A DNA stretch of 64,000 nucleotides, from positions 4,431,001 through 4,495,000 of the forward strand of contig JAFFSR010000347.1 of assembly GCA_017163975.1 (NCBI GenBank), in the 5' to 3' direction. The translations under genes and the position numbers were made by a program. The DNA comes from Anastatus disparis. Lineage: Eukaryota > Arthropoda > Insecta > Hymenoptera > Eupelmidae. The notes beneath the pieces are model-generated. The model ran no database searches, was not told the DNA's origin, and saw only the letters and a list, made by a program, of their open reading frames with translations. Shown here one piece after another: positions 10,985 to 22,048 of the stretch; within the stretch, counting starts at the first letter, position 1, and every line of letters starts with the position of its first letter.

Positions 10985-12925
10985 TTATTTTAATATTTCT
11001 TTCCAAACTATGTTTTTAATTTCATTTTTATTATCTAATTCATTTTGAATATATATATTTTTTTTATTTTTACATCTTGAAAGTGCGACATATAGCTGAC
11101 CATGTGAAAATAATGGTTTTTTAATATATATACCTATATTTTCAAAACTTTGTCCTTGTGACTTATTAATTGTAATTGCAAATGCTAACACTATAGGAAA
11201 TTGTTTTCTGTGTAAAATAAAAGGCAAAGAAGACGATTCATTTGTACTTAAAGTTATTTTTGGTATAAAAACTTTATTTCCTTTATTTTCTCCTGTAATA
11301 ATCTCAGCTTCTATATTAAATTTAAATAATTTAGTTATTTTTAATCTAGTTCCATTACATAATCCATCAGTTATATTAAGATTTCTAATTAACATTATAA
11401 TTGCGTTAATCTTTAATTTAATTTCGTGAGGAGGTAATCCTTCTCTAATATTATTTAACATTTCAATAGGATAATTTAAATGAATATTTTCATCAGTTTG
11501 ATCAACGCCTTTATAAGTTGCATGATCTATACTGTAATAAGTTATCATTTCACCATCGATTAATTTTAATATTTTATTATTTAAAATGTTTACATCTTCA
11601 TTATGTGAAGTTAAAATAACATTTTTAGAAAAATTATAATTGTTGTTTATATCTTTATAAATTGTATCGCATATATTATTAGTTTTATATTCTTCGGGAA
11701 TAATGAAAGTATTAATTTTTCCTTCTCCTATATTTAATAAAAAAGATGAAAATTTTTTATCATTACATCTTATATTAGTTTTTAAATTAAAAATTTTAAA
11801 TAATTTCCAAAGATGTGAATATTTTATAGTGTCTTTTATAATTGTATCTTTAAATCCATTTTTTACTATAGGTAAAATTTGTCTAAAGTCACCACCTAAA
11901 ATTATTAATTTATCTCCAAATGGTTTATTATTTGAACAAACATCTTGTAAAGTTTTATCCACAATTTCTAATGCTTTTTTGGGAATCATAGAAGCTTCAT
12001 CCCAAATAATAATATCTGTTAGTCGTAACTTATGTTTATCAGATTCTAATTTAAAAAAAGCATTTTCAATATTACTTAAGTCTATAGGTAATCTAAATGT
12101 TCTGTGGCTTGTCATACCATTTGGTAACAAAATTGAAGCTATTCCTGTCCAAGCCATTGATATAAATTTTTTTTTAATTGAAATAAAGTAATATATTAAT
12201 GTTTTATATAAAAAGGTTTTACCAGAACCTCCTGGACCATCTATAAAATATATTTTGTGTTTATTATTTATTATATTATTAAATATGTTTTTTTGATCTG
12301 AATTTAATTCATTAAACATTTTATTAAATATTTTGTTACTAAATTCAATAGTTTCGTTACTAAATTCATTTTCTTTTTTAATATCTATTTCATTAGGCTC
12401 AGGAATACCAAAATCTTTACATGACATTTCTTCTGACATTAAAATTTTGTTAATATGAAAAAGTGCGTTATTTTCATCATTTTCTTTAAAATCTTCTATA
12501 AAAAATTTTTTATATTTTTCCCAAATTATATTCCCTTGAATATTTTCATATAATAGGAAACTTGCAAAAAAATTTCTTAATTGTAATGGTAACATTACTT
12601 GACATGCTTCATCAAATATATTATAAATTTGTGTTTCATGTTCTATTAAACCCATAGCAATAGCTGTTTCTTTATATGTATTATAAGTAATGTTTTCAAA
12701 TGTTCGTAAATATTTAAAAGAAGTTGCACCTGTTACTCTATTTAATATTAATTTTAGAAAAAATCTTTCACTATCCTTAGGTGATACTACACTTAATCTT
12801 CCAATTGCTACATTTTTTCTTATTTTTGATCTTTTAATCCAAGATTTGTTAATAGTATTAAAAACATAATATTCTGGTATATTTGCATATTTAATTTTTT
12901 TTGCAAAATCATCTGTTTCATTCAA
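10985..12925 (-). CDS. PIF1-family helicase portion of the replicase
   Basis: A 646-residue uninterrupted frame with all superfamily 1B helicase signatures in order: Walker A GPGGSGKT at residues 230-237, Walker B IIWDEAS with D309/E310, LGGDFRQILPIV shortly after, NIRC (motif III/IV region), LTSHNEDVNILNNKIL, NGTRL, INKSQGQSFENIGIY near 583-598 and YVALSRC near 609-615. The first ~215 residues are the Rep-helicase connector typical of Helitron proteins. The apparent ATG is not a real start: coding similarity continues upstream in another frame past 12925 to about 13010. The catalytic residues all look intact. It would unwind DNA 5'-3' during rolling-circle transposition. Confidence 0.85.
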   Translation of the reverse strand: MNETDDFAKKIKYANIPEYYVFNTINKSWIKRSKIRKNVAIGRLSVVSPKDSERFFLKLILNRVTGATSFKYLRTFENITYNTYKETAIAMGLIEHETQIYNIFDEACQVMLPLQLRNFFASFLLYENIQGNIIWEKYKKFFIEDFKENDENNALFHINKILMSEEMSCKDFGIPEPNEIDIKKENEFSNETIEFSNKIFNKMFNELNSDQKNIFNNIINNKHKIYFIDGPGGSGKTFLYKTLIYYFISIKKKFISMAWTGIASILLPNGMTSHRTFRLPIDLSNIENAFFKLESDKHKLRLTDIIIWDEASMIPKKALEIVDKTLQDVCSNNKPFGDKLIILGGDFRQILPIVKNGFKDTIIKDTIKYSHLWKLFKIFNLKTNIRCNDKKFSSFLLNIGEGKINTFIIPEEYKTNNICDTIYKDINNNYNFSKNVILTSHNEDVNILNNKILKLIDGEMITYYSIDHATYKGVDQTDENIHLNYPIEMLNNIREGLPPHEIKLKINAIIMLIRNLNITDGLCNGTRLKITKLFKFNIEAEIITGENKGNKVFIPKITLSTNESSSLPFILHRKQFPIVLAFAITINKSQGQSFENIGIYIKKPLFSHGQLYVALSRCKNKKNIYIQNELDNKNEIKNIVWKEILK

Positions 12926-13220
12926 TTTGAACCATGCTGTTAAAGTAGTTTCCCATTTGTTTAAAGCTGAAGTTATATCGTTTTCATCAAAAACAATTTT
13001 TTGTTGATTTCTGTATGAATATTTAATCTTATTACATTATGGCTTCTACCACATAAGGGAAATTCTTCTAATCTCCAAGCAGCTTCTAATGCACTTAAAT
13101 ATCTACCGTCTATATATTGTGTAATTTCATCATAAATATCAATACTTTCTTCAGTTTTTTCATTATCATCTTTTATATCAGAAATAACTTTTTTTTATTT
13201 TCTTCTATTTCTTTATTTTG

Positions 13221-15040
13221 TCATATTTGACAAAATGCTTTATCTCCTCCTTTATGTATATAATCAAAAATATATTTAATACTTTGTATAGTTGCACAAA
13301 GTTCAACGTTTATGTGACTATTATATTTAGCTAATAAATAACTATTATAAGGAACAACCATAGAATTATCAACGGGAATGATTTTATGAGAATATTTTAA
13401 ATTATAAACATAGTTATTATTTATATTATTTCTTCTTCTGTATTCAGGGTATTTATTTTCTTTAAATATAGTATGTTCGTTAAAAGGTTTTGGAAAATTT
13501 TTTTTACATATAATACTATTTTTTTTATAACATGGTGATTTTTCTGTATGTGGACCATGTAACATATGTTTAATAACTAATTTTTGTAAATATTTATTAT
13601 CTGAAGAAGGTATTTCTGCAGAAATATGTTTATCAATTAAATCTATAGATAGTAATTTATTATTTTGATGTAATGTCAAAATAATATGTGCATGTGGTAA
13701 ACCTCTTTTTGAAATTCAATTGAAAAAACATAAGCTATAACAGTTCCAAATATTTTATTTTTAACAATATCATTTAATATCATTTTTAATTTAGCATAAA
13801 ATAAACGAACTGTAATAGTAGGAATATCATTAGGAGTTGTTCCTACTGGAAAATTTTTTAAAATTTCTTTAATTTCTTTCCATTTTGGATTACATGTTAT
13901 TGTAATAAATAAATCTGGTTTTCCTACTTTTCTCATTATTGCCATAGCGTCTTGATAATATTGTTGCATATATCTTGGACTTCCAATATATGTAGCTGGT
14001 AAAATAAAAAGGTTTCCTAGTCTTTCTTTAATTTCAAAATTTTTTGAAATGTTTAAAGCACTATTTTTAACGTGATCCAATAAACCCTGATAACATTCTA
14101 TACGTAATTGTTTTTGATTATAACGTAAAAAATTCATTCTGTTATTTTCTATCATTATATAAGCATGAATAATATATTGTTGTGTTAATCTACCACAATA
14201 TAAAATTGGATTAAAATTCATTTCATCTTTTCTGTATGCTGTTCTATATAAATAATATTGGAGAATCGTTAACTTTTCATTTTTTAAATTAGGATGTTTA
14301 TTATATCCTATACTCCATCCTAAATCACCATTAGGAAATAATAAAGGAAATACCATTGGATCTACATGGTGAGATAATTTATTCAAATATGTAGAATTAA
14401 CTTTTTCTTTACAATTATTATTAGGATATATGCATAAATCATAATTATCTGGCATGCCTGAATTGGATACAATTATAGCTCCACATTCTGATGTTAAAGG
14501 TTTATTATAAGTATGTTTTTGTTTATTATTTTTTCTTAAAAAATATAATTTATAATTAGGAATTTTTTCTATATTAGCTATTTGATATAAATGATTAAAT
14601 TTTTTTGCTATTGGATTATTATTCATTATTTTAGTTATTGTATACATATGTTCTTTAATTAATTTTTCATTATTTTTTAATCTTTTTTCAATAGCAGTTA
14701 CGTCATCATATATATATAATTGACCACGAATTGGATCTTCTTTATTTTTTGGAAATAAATTATTTGGCGTGCTGTGACATATTTGTCCTTGAATTTTTAA
14801 ATTGTAAATTGCTTTTTCATTATTATGTATAACGTTTGCATTAAATGTCGCAAAACTAAATAAATTATTATAATATCTAATTAAATATCGAAAAGTTTTA
14901 TCATAAAATAATAAAGATTTTAATTTATCATCATATTTACTCAACGGTGATAAAATTATTTTTCCTTTTTGATAACAATTAAATTTTTTAATTTCTCCTT
15001 TCCAAAACATTGCAGAACAATATTTACATTTTAAATCCAT
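13221..15040 (-). pseudogene. Helitron_like_N / Rep (HUH, two-Tyr) portion of the replicase
   Basis: 454 residues (15040-13676) cover the Helitron_like_N region, with MDLKCKYCSAMFWKGE near the start, HHVDPMVFPLLFPNGDLGWS, and FITITCNPKWKEI before the nuclease. A T-run at 13706-13710 then shifts the frame. Past it, in the second frame, lies an H-A-H metal-binding motif (codons 13694-13686) and 150 residues ending in KYIFDYIHKGGDKAF, where the two Tyr spaced by three residues (codons ~13273-13259) match the Rep catalytic pair. These residues nick and join single-stranded DNA. All catalytic positions are present; only reading-frame continuity is lost. Confidence 0.8.
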
Positions 15041-15359
15041 TTTATTAAATATATTTTTTAAATTTTTGTTAATTTTATAATCATTATTATTATTTATAAT
15101 TTTAATTTTTTTATTTTTGATTAAACTTTGTGATTCTTTATTATTTAAATTATTATTTAATAAATTGAAATCATTTATTTGTAAAATTTGTTCATTTTCT
15201 TTGATTTCATTTTTGTTTACATTATTATTATATTTTTTTAATTTTTTGTTTTTTATAAAAACTGTTTCATTTACATATTCTTTTAATTTTCTTTTATTAT
15301 ACTTTTTTTGATTGTTAATCTGAATAATTTTTTGTTTTATATTATTATTGTTAAAATTA

Positions 15360-15749
15360 ATTACATCATAGTGGCCTGCATCATAATCTCCACTAAATAG
15401 TAAAAATAATTTTAATTCATTTAAAGGATTACCGTATTTATTAATTAATGGAATTTGAAAAATGTATTTCTATATATACATTAAAAATTTCATTAAAACT
15501 TATAATTTCTATTTCGGTTCCAAAAACTCTATTTTTACCCATATAATTAAAATAATCTTCGTTAGTTAATATATTCGTATAATAACTATTGCCTATTATA
15601 TAAAATTTATATCTGTTCCAATTATTTATAACATTGTTAACAATACGTTTTCTGATTTCCATGTATTTGTTTTGATTATTGTATAAAAAAATAGAAAAAC
15701 ATCTAAACAAACAATTTCCATCTTCTATAATTTTAATCAAATTATTCAT
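15360..15749 (-). pseudogene. OTU cysteine protease domain at the replicase N terminus
   Basis: The frame starts M-N-N-L at 15749 and within 15 residues shows EDGNCLFRCFS, the OTU nucleophile motif (D-G-N-C, Cys at residue 13). It runs 102 residues to 15441. Just before that a frameshift (about 15455-15470) moves the remaining domain to another frame, which carries LFSGDYDAGHYDV with the expected catalytic His, and continues in frame through the linker into Rep. OTU domains cleave ubiquitin or related linkages; some Helitron/Helentron replicases are known to carry them. Its use here (processing, evading degradation) is unknown. Confidence 0.7.
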
Positions 15750-18240
15750 TTTTTGATAAATATTCTAAATAAATTATTATATTTTTGGTATAGTATATTA
15801 CTCTTTAAATTTTTTATATAATCTTGGAGGGAAAAAAATATTTTATAAAATTTAATTAGTTAATTGATTGAAGAAAGTTATTGTGAATTAAATAAGACTA
15901 ATGAATTGAATATTATGAAAAATAAGTCGAATATATAGCATAAATGTTTTATATAATATTTTTTGCTATGATATATATATTAAAGTAAGATGTAAAAGCG
16001 AAAGAAAGGCAAAGTGAATATGACTTTTTATTTTTGTGTAAGTATGAAAAAAGGTTTTATCTAACTTATCATTTAAATATTTGAAATTGTTTTGTTGTAA
16101 TTTATATAGTAAACTTTCACATTATGGTTAAATCAGATTTGCTGTAAATACCTTGTCAATTGAAAAAATATGTGATTTTTTTGAATTGTGTAATCAAACT
16201 GTAGAATTTTTTATCGAATGTTAAGTATGATTTTATAAATTCAAAAAATATAAAATGGCACAATTATTAGGCTTAGAGTTAATTAGATGACTCAAAAAGC
16301 TAATTTTTCAAATTATATAATCAAACTGTATAATTTTTTATCAAATTTCAAGTATGATTTTATAAATTCAAAAAATATGAAATTGCCTAATTATTAGACT
16401 CAGAGTTAATTGGATGACTCAAAAAGCTAATCTAAGAAATTTTTTTATATCAGTTGCATTTGTATTCTGAAATTGTTTCGATATATAAAATTAAATTTGT
16501 TTTTAACGGTTACTTAATAAACTTAATAATTTAATGATTGAATATCATTGTATTTTTAACAATAATTTATACATTTCTATGTAAATTAGTTACAATTAAT
16601 ACTTATTTTTAGAATTGATTAATAGTTAATTTAGAAAAAGAAATGGTATACTAAGAATTAAAAAAAGAATTGTAAAATATATTATAAAAATTGATACAAT
16701 ATGATTTTTTTTATACAATGATGAAAAATTATTATGATTACATAAAAGATTAAATTATTTTTTGCTTTAATATTTACCTTAAATTTATCAAATATTGAAC
16801 CTTTAAATAATGAATGTAATTAATGAATTTATCACATCTATATACTCTTCTTGCCTTAATTGGTTGACTAAAGAAGCTAATGTAGGAAGTTTTTTTTATA
16901 CCAGTTGCATCTCCTATATTCTGAAATTGTTTTGATATATACAATTAAATTTGTTGTTAACGGTCATTTAATAAACTTAATAGTTTAATGATTGAATATC
17001 ATTGTGTTTTTAACAATAATTTAGACATTTCTATGTAAATAAATTATTATTAAAACTAATTTTTAGGATTAATTAAAAAATTAATTTTATAACAAAATGA
17101 TTGCTCTTTATTAGAAAAAGAAATGATATACTAAGAATTTAAAAAAAGATTATACAATATATTGTAAAAATTCATACAATATGATTCTTTTCATACAAAA
17201 ATTAGTTACAATTAAAACTTTTTTCTAAATTGATCAAAAAGTTGATTTATTATAAAATGATTCATCTATATTAGATAAAGAAATAATATACTAACTATTA
17301 AAAGAAAAATTATAAAATGTAATGTATAAATTGATAAAATATAATCTTCTTCTAGCAATTATAAAAATTTTTGATTACATAAAAGATTAAATTAAAAAGT
17401 TATTATGATTACATAAAAGATTAAATTATTTTTTGTTTTTATTTATATAAATATAAAAATACTTACAAAAATTATTGTGTTCTAATTTGATATATATATA
17501 ATTAAAGATTAAAAACTTTTCCTGTAGTATTAAAAATTTTAAATGATAATTATCTGTTTAATAAAAGCTTTTTTTTTCTATTTTTAAAGAACAAATAACT
17601 AATTTTTTATCTATATCAGTAAAAAATGATAAAACACTCGAAAAATTCTATTGTTTAATCTTAATACATGAAAATAAACTTTTCTAAATTTATAATTTAT
17701 CAAAATTAAACCTAAAATTTACGAAGTTGTATCGATTCAAATGAAAGATAAAAGGTTATGTATTAAAAAAAGACAAGGAAAAAAAACAAACAACTTTTTA
17801 AAAAAATTGAAAAAGAATGAAGCAGCAAGAAAAAATAAAAAAAATATTTGATTATGCATCTTAATTTTTAAATTTGCCTTTTTAGATTATCAAATGATTA
17901 ATCTTTATAATATATATTGTTTGTTAATTTAAAATATTTATACATTTAAAAACAAAAAATACTAAAAATAAAAGATTTAATCCTTAAAAAGTATTTCTAT
18001 AAAGCTTGTGTATTCCTCTATCTTTCCTTATCTTATTTTTATAGAAAAAAAATCATTTTAACATCATACGTTTTTTAAATTGAATTATTAAGAACAAGAA
18101 GAAGAAAAAGAAACAGTAACATTAGTTTTAATTATATTAAAATTTAATTGAAAAAAAGCAAAAATTTTTTTTATTGTAATATTTTAGAATATAAATTTTA
18201 TTAGTTATAATCTTATTACATTTTATTGTTTATAGGTTTT
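15750..18240. other. AT-rich interior with repeated ~320-bp module
   Basis: No gene is seen. A module recurs around 16450-16760 and 16890-17200, with a diverged version near 17200-17420: TTAATGATTGAATATCATTGT, TTTTTAACAATAATTTA, ACATTTCTATGTAAAT, AGAAAAAGAAATGATATACTAAGAA. A ~115-bp piece containing TCAAAAAATAT and GACTCAAAAAGCTAAT is itself duplicated (about 16190-16310 and 16310-16430). Related copies occur near 21230-21540 and 35570-35770, so this module is spread over the centre of the large element. Confidence 0.6.
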
Positions 18241-18245
18241 ATTTG

Positions 18246-18448
18246 TTAATTTTGTTGATTTCCATTTCCTTGTCTAAGCTGTAATTCTTGTTCTTGTTGC
18301 TGCTGTTGTTGATCTAGAATGTTTTGGTCTGTTTCTTTGATGCATGAAGAGATGAATTTAGCAATAAAAATTGCAGCATTTTCTAAATCTCTGTGATAAG
18401 GATTTGTGTTGATTCGTCTCCTTCTTCTGACTATAATAATAATAAATA

Positions 18449-18484
<36 letters not shown>

Positions 18485-18696
18485 TTAATAAAATAAAGTA
18501 AATAATTTATTGTTTTATAAAAAATAAAATCTTCAATATTTAATTTAATATTTTACATTGAAATAAAACAATAGTTGTTATATAATTATTAATTTTTAAT
18601 TTTAAAACAAATATATTAATTATTATTTTATTAATACTTACTTATTCTATTATTCTGTTGCTGTTGTTGTTGATTTTGTTGTTGATTATTTTCCAT
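18246..18696 (-). CDS. Two-exon gene for a 79-aa Gln/Arg-rich protein
   Basis: Exon 1 (18696-18642) encodes a Gln/Asn-rich start (M-E-N-N-Q-Q-Q...). A consensus GTAAGT donor follows. The intron (18641-18431) contains a (TA)n tract and ends in ATTATAG. Exon 2 (18430-18246) continues in phase: I-R-R-R-R-R, then NPYHRDLENAAIFIAKFISS, then a second Q-rich run and stop. The summed exons are exactly 240 nt, 79 codons plus stop. The five-Arg run could bind nucleic acid or direct nuclear import. The central segment is plausibly one amphipathic helix. I recognise no family. It has the same orientation as the replicase, so it may be an accessory gene of the element. Phase-preserving splice sites make chance unlikely, but expression is unproven. 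Confidence 0.5.
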
Positions 18697-19191
18697 TCTT
18701 ATTTTTTTAAGTTTTATTTTTTTAAATTATATTTTTTTCAATAATTGTTGAAAATTTATGTTTTTGTGGTTAGTTAAACTTATTACGTTGACCTTAAAGT
18801 AACAACTAACTTTTGTTTTCCATATTTTTCTTTATTCTTATAAATTTTAAAACAATTGAAAAAGTAATTAAGAATGGAACATTGACTATGAATTTAAAAT
18901 GAAATTGATGTACAGATAAAATAGAGAAAAAGCATTTAGTTTTTATTAATAATTTTTAAAAAAAGTTTTACTATTTTTTTTTGTTTTTTTTTAAATTTTA
19001 ACTTTCAGTTATTTTTTTATTTTAAAACAAATTAATTAATTACATATTATTAGACATAATTGATATTTGATAACATTTTATGTTTGATTCAATTTATTAT
19101 TAAATAATGTTTAAAAATAAACAAATATGTTATAAATCTATTTACGATCTTGTACAGTCTGTAATTATACTCATTTGCTTTTTCATAAGGA
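18697..19191. other. AT-rich spacer
   Basis: No gene or structured repeat is seen between the Q/R-rich gene and the degenerate Q-rich gene. Confidence 0.55.
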
Positions 19192-20201
19192 TCAATGAAT
19201 GGCCTTGACTTTTTTATTCTTAACAATAGCTGCAGGTTTTTTAGAACTACTTTTTTTATTTTTTAATTCTGAGATCGATGAACTTAAGCTTCAACAGTTA
19301 CTGTTTCTTGTCGAGTGTTTGTAATTAAATTTTACTGTAAATATGTAGAAGTACGTTTATCCTGTGCTCACAAATCACCGTTTTCTTAGAAGCATGACTA
19401 CAATAAAAAATTTTTATAATGTATTGAAAAATGTGATTTCTATGTTAATGACATTATAACTTAAAATTTATCCATTTTTTAAAAATAGTGACATTTTAAC
19501 AAAATTTTAATATTGTTAAAACAAAGCACGTTCACTAACCGGTTGATTAATAGAGTTAGGACTATGAACTAGCAACTGTTGAAGAGCCTGATTCTGAGCA
19601 AGTAGTTCTTGCTGTATTTGTATATTTTGAGCCAACACACTTTATAGGAAGGGTTTTTGAAAATTTTATTGGTATGTAGTCATTTCATATTTTGACTGGG
19701 TGGTTAGTTAGAAAATGCATATTAAAAATACATACAAGTACAAAATACAGATCCATATTAATAGTTGGACTTTGCAGTGCTTGCACTTGTTGAATAGGAC
19801 CAAATATTGGCATCATCATGGGTAATAACATCTTCGGACTGTAGTTGAAACCACCATTCTAATTGGTAATGTCCATATTGCTGCTACCTTTAATCTTCTT
19901 TGATAATTCCTTAACTGTAATGCTTGTACAATTTAGTAACGCATCTAAATGTTAAAAAAAATTAATTACTTAAGTAATAGGTGAACTTAAATAAATTACT
20001 TATTATATAACTTTTTCAATTTAATTAAATAAATGTATTTAAATTACATAAAAATATAAAAATTATACCTTATAACAACAAGTTGACAATGTCATCAGCA
20101 CTTTCAGTCTTATTTTCCTTAATGTGTTTTATTTTTTTAATGCTGGCAGCAAGACTTATGACATCTGAAAGTTTATCTAAATTGCCATCAAGCATAGGCA
20201 T
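19192..20201 (-). pseudogene. Degenerate multi-exon Q/K-rich gene, copy A
   Basis: Minus-strand exons with plausible splice sites: exon 1 20201-20069 (starts M-P-M-L-D-G-N-L, contains KLSDVISLAASIKKIKHIKE), exon 2 from 19944 (ALLNCTSITVKELSKKIK) continuing to a segment with LLPMMMPIFGPIQQVQALQS, an exon near 19640-19540 (VLAQNIQIQQELLAQNQALQ) and a basic end near 19290-19192 (SSSKKPAAIVKNKKVKAI-H-stop). Exon 1 contains an in-frame TAA just before its GT donor; a TAG follows exon 2, and a frame change precedes the basic tail. Codon content is clearly coding-like (GC-richer than the surroundings). The product looks like a coiled-coil or Q-rich nuclear protein; no family is recognised. The same lesions occur in copy B, so they predate the duplication. 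Confidence 0.4.
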
Positions 20202-20867
20202 AAATAGTTAATCTAAGAATTGATCAATATTAGAGGCTTAAGAGCAGGCCGGATTCGCTGTCCTTGTCTAATTGGCATTTTTGTTAATTACTCAAGTATT
20301 AATCGGTGTATCTGCAAATTGAAGGTTAAGCACAATAGATATTATTATTACAAATATTTATGCACAAGAAAAAAAAAATCTATCGCTTTGTTTTTGAGAA
20401 AAGTAAGGAACGCGAAAATATTATAAACATAATCTTTTACTTCGGCGTTCCTTACTTTTCTCAAAAACAAATCGGTAGATTTTTTTTTTCTTGTGCATAG
20501 ATATTCATAATAATAATATCTATTGCGATCAACCTTTATTTTGAAGATACACCGATTAATACTTGAGTAAATAACAAACAACTCAATTGTTACTCGGTCG
20601 GTATCAGGTTCTACTCCGGCCTGCCGTTAACTTGGTACTTGCACTCATCGTACGTAGGATGTCATAATGAAGCCTTGCTTATATCTGACATTGTGGATAA
20701 TTTCACGTCATACTCGTTCTTCTTAATGTATGTACGACTCGTTTGCCTACCTGGTAGCGTTCGTTTACCTATAATTTTTATAAATTATTTTTTGAGTATA
20801 TGATTAAAAAATTAATCTATTGTATATAATAGAAAAAAGAATCTATTAAAATCTTTTTCAAAATTAT
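19545..20867. repeat. Duplicated segment, copy A (filled site)
   Basis: Nearly identical to 22049-22986 in direct orientation, from GATTAATAGAGTTAGGACTATG through the Q-rich exons to TCTATTAAAATCTTTTTCAAAATT. The only large difference is the 385-bp MITE at 20242-20626 present here and absent from copy B. Confidence 0.85.
20242..20626. mobile_element. piggyBac-type MITE, 385 bp, TTAA target
   Basis: Flanked by TTAA at 20238-20241 and 20627-20630. Ends are GAGCAGGCCGG and the complement of CGGCAGGCCGG, with about 170-190-base inverted arms (ATTACTCAAGTATTAATCGG, TTTGTTTTTGAGAAAAGTAA in both). Copy B of the duplicated region reads straight through GAGGCTTAACTTGG, a single TTAA, giving a direct empty-site comparison. 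TTAA duplication with precise ends is characteristic of the piggyBac superfamily. The open frames inside are arm sequence. Confidence 0.85.
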
Positions 20868-22048
20868 TATGATTAATTAAAATATTTTCATGAATGTGTT
20901 GAAACGAAAAAAAACAAAGAATTTTAACAAGAAAATGTTGGAAAAAATAATTTTTCTAAATATAACTTGTAGTGAAGGCTTTTTTAGTTAGGCTAAGAGA
21001 TAAAAAACTATTTTTCCATACTTGATTGTCGTTGCTTGACAAACTGATGATGTAATGATCCAAGGTGTAAAAATTTTAACTTAGGATTGAAGGATGTGAT
21101 ATGAAACAAATTTTAAAGTTATAACGTATGTAATAGTTAAACCAATCCACGTCCTTTTAAATATTGAATGTAACTAATGAATGTATTACATTTATATACT
21201 CTTCTTGTCTTAAGTAGTTGATTCTAGTAGCTAATACTATACTAATTGTATCTGTTGTACTGAAATTTGTTTGATATATAAAATTAAATTTGTTATATTA
21301 GTAGTCAATTAATAAAATAAATATTTTAATAATTGCATATCATTTTGTATTTTTAAAAAAAAAAAATTATAAAAAGAAATGACTTTAAAAATAAAAAAAG
21401 AATTATAAAATTTAATGAATAAATTGATAAAATTTGATTCTCTTTATGCAATGATAAAAAGTTATTATGATTACATAAAAGATTAAATTAAAAAGTTATT
21501 ATGATTATATAAAAGATCAAATTATTTTCTGCTTTAATATTTACTGTAAATTTATCAAATATTTAGCTTATGCAGTTAAGAAATATTAACCCTCATTGTA
21601 TTTATGAAGTACCATTTAACCTGAAAGCTTTTTTGAATTTTTTACGATAACTTTAACTGTAGATTTTCTTCTTTTATCACTGATAAGTAAGAATTTTTTC
21701 AATATCTCCAAAACACTAAATGCATGAGCTATTAATTCATTAATGATCCAAGGTATAAAAATTTTAACTTTAATTATTGAAAGATGTGGCATGAAACGAA
21801 CTTTTAAGGTTATAACATATGCAGTAAACTAAGCCACGTCTTTTTAAATAATGAATATAACTGATAAATGAATTACATCTATATACACTTCTTGTCTTAA
21901 TTGATTGACTTGAGGAGCTACTCTAGGAACCTTTTTTATACCAGTTGCACCTCTTGTACTCTGAAATTTGTTTGATACACCTTTATAAATTTTTTTTATT
22001 TTAATTGATTGGCTTAAGTAGTTAATTTAGTACTTATTAATTTAGTAA
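20868..22048. repeat. Repeated AT-rich block shared with 34745-35480
   Basis: Direct repeat of the sequence flanking the gypsy element on its right. Shared words include AATATTTTCATGAATGTGTTG, GATTGTCGTTGCTTGACAAACTG and AAGGTTATAACGTATG. Sub-blocks (AATGATCCAAGGT...AAGCCACG) occur twice within this copy and again near 35200-35300 and 38290-38400. No gene is seen. Confidence 0.65.

Larger units (their letters stand above)
10985..15749 (-). pseudogene. Helitron-type replicase, OTU-Rep-PIF1 polyprotein, broken
   Basis: From 15749 leftward the minus strand encodes, in order, an OTU cysteine protease, a ~100-residue N/K-rich linker, a Helitron_like_N/Rep nuclease and a PIF1-type helicase, about 1,590 codons in all. 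The linker is open from the OTU His region straight into the Rep, so the three belong to one reading unit. Five lesions interrupt it: a frameshift near 15455-15470 inside the OTU domain, one in a T-run at 13706-13710, a TGA at 13219-13221, a frameshift near 13187-13195 (T-run) and one near 13008-13015. Most sit in homopolymers, so sequencing or assembly error is possible. Otherwise the copy is a recent pseudogene, because protein similarity persists on both sides of each lesion. Rolling-circle Rep/Hel proteins nick and unwind their own DNA in the nucleus. Confidence 0.8.

Noticed and set aside
11703..12191. 162-codon plus-strand frame opposite the helicase
   Set aside because: Antisense shadow of conserved PIF1 coding sequence.
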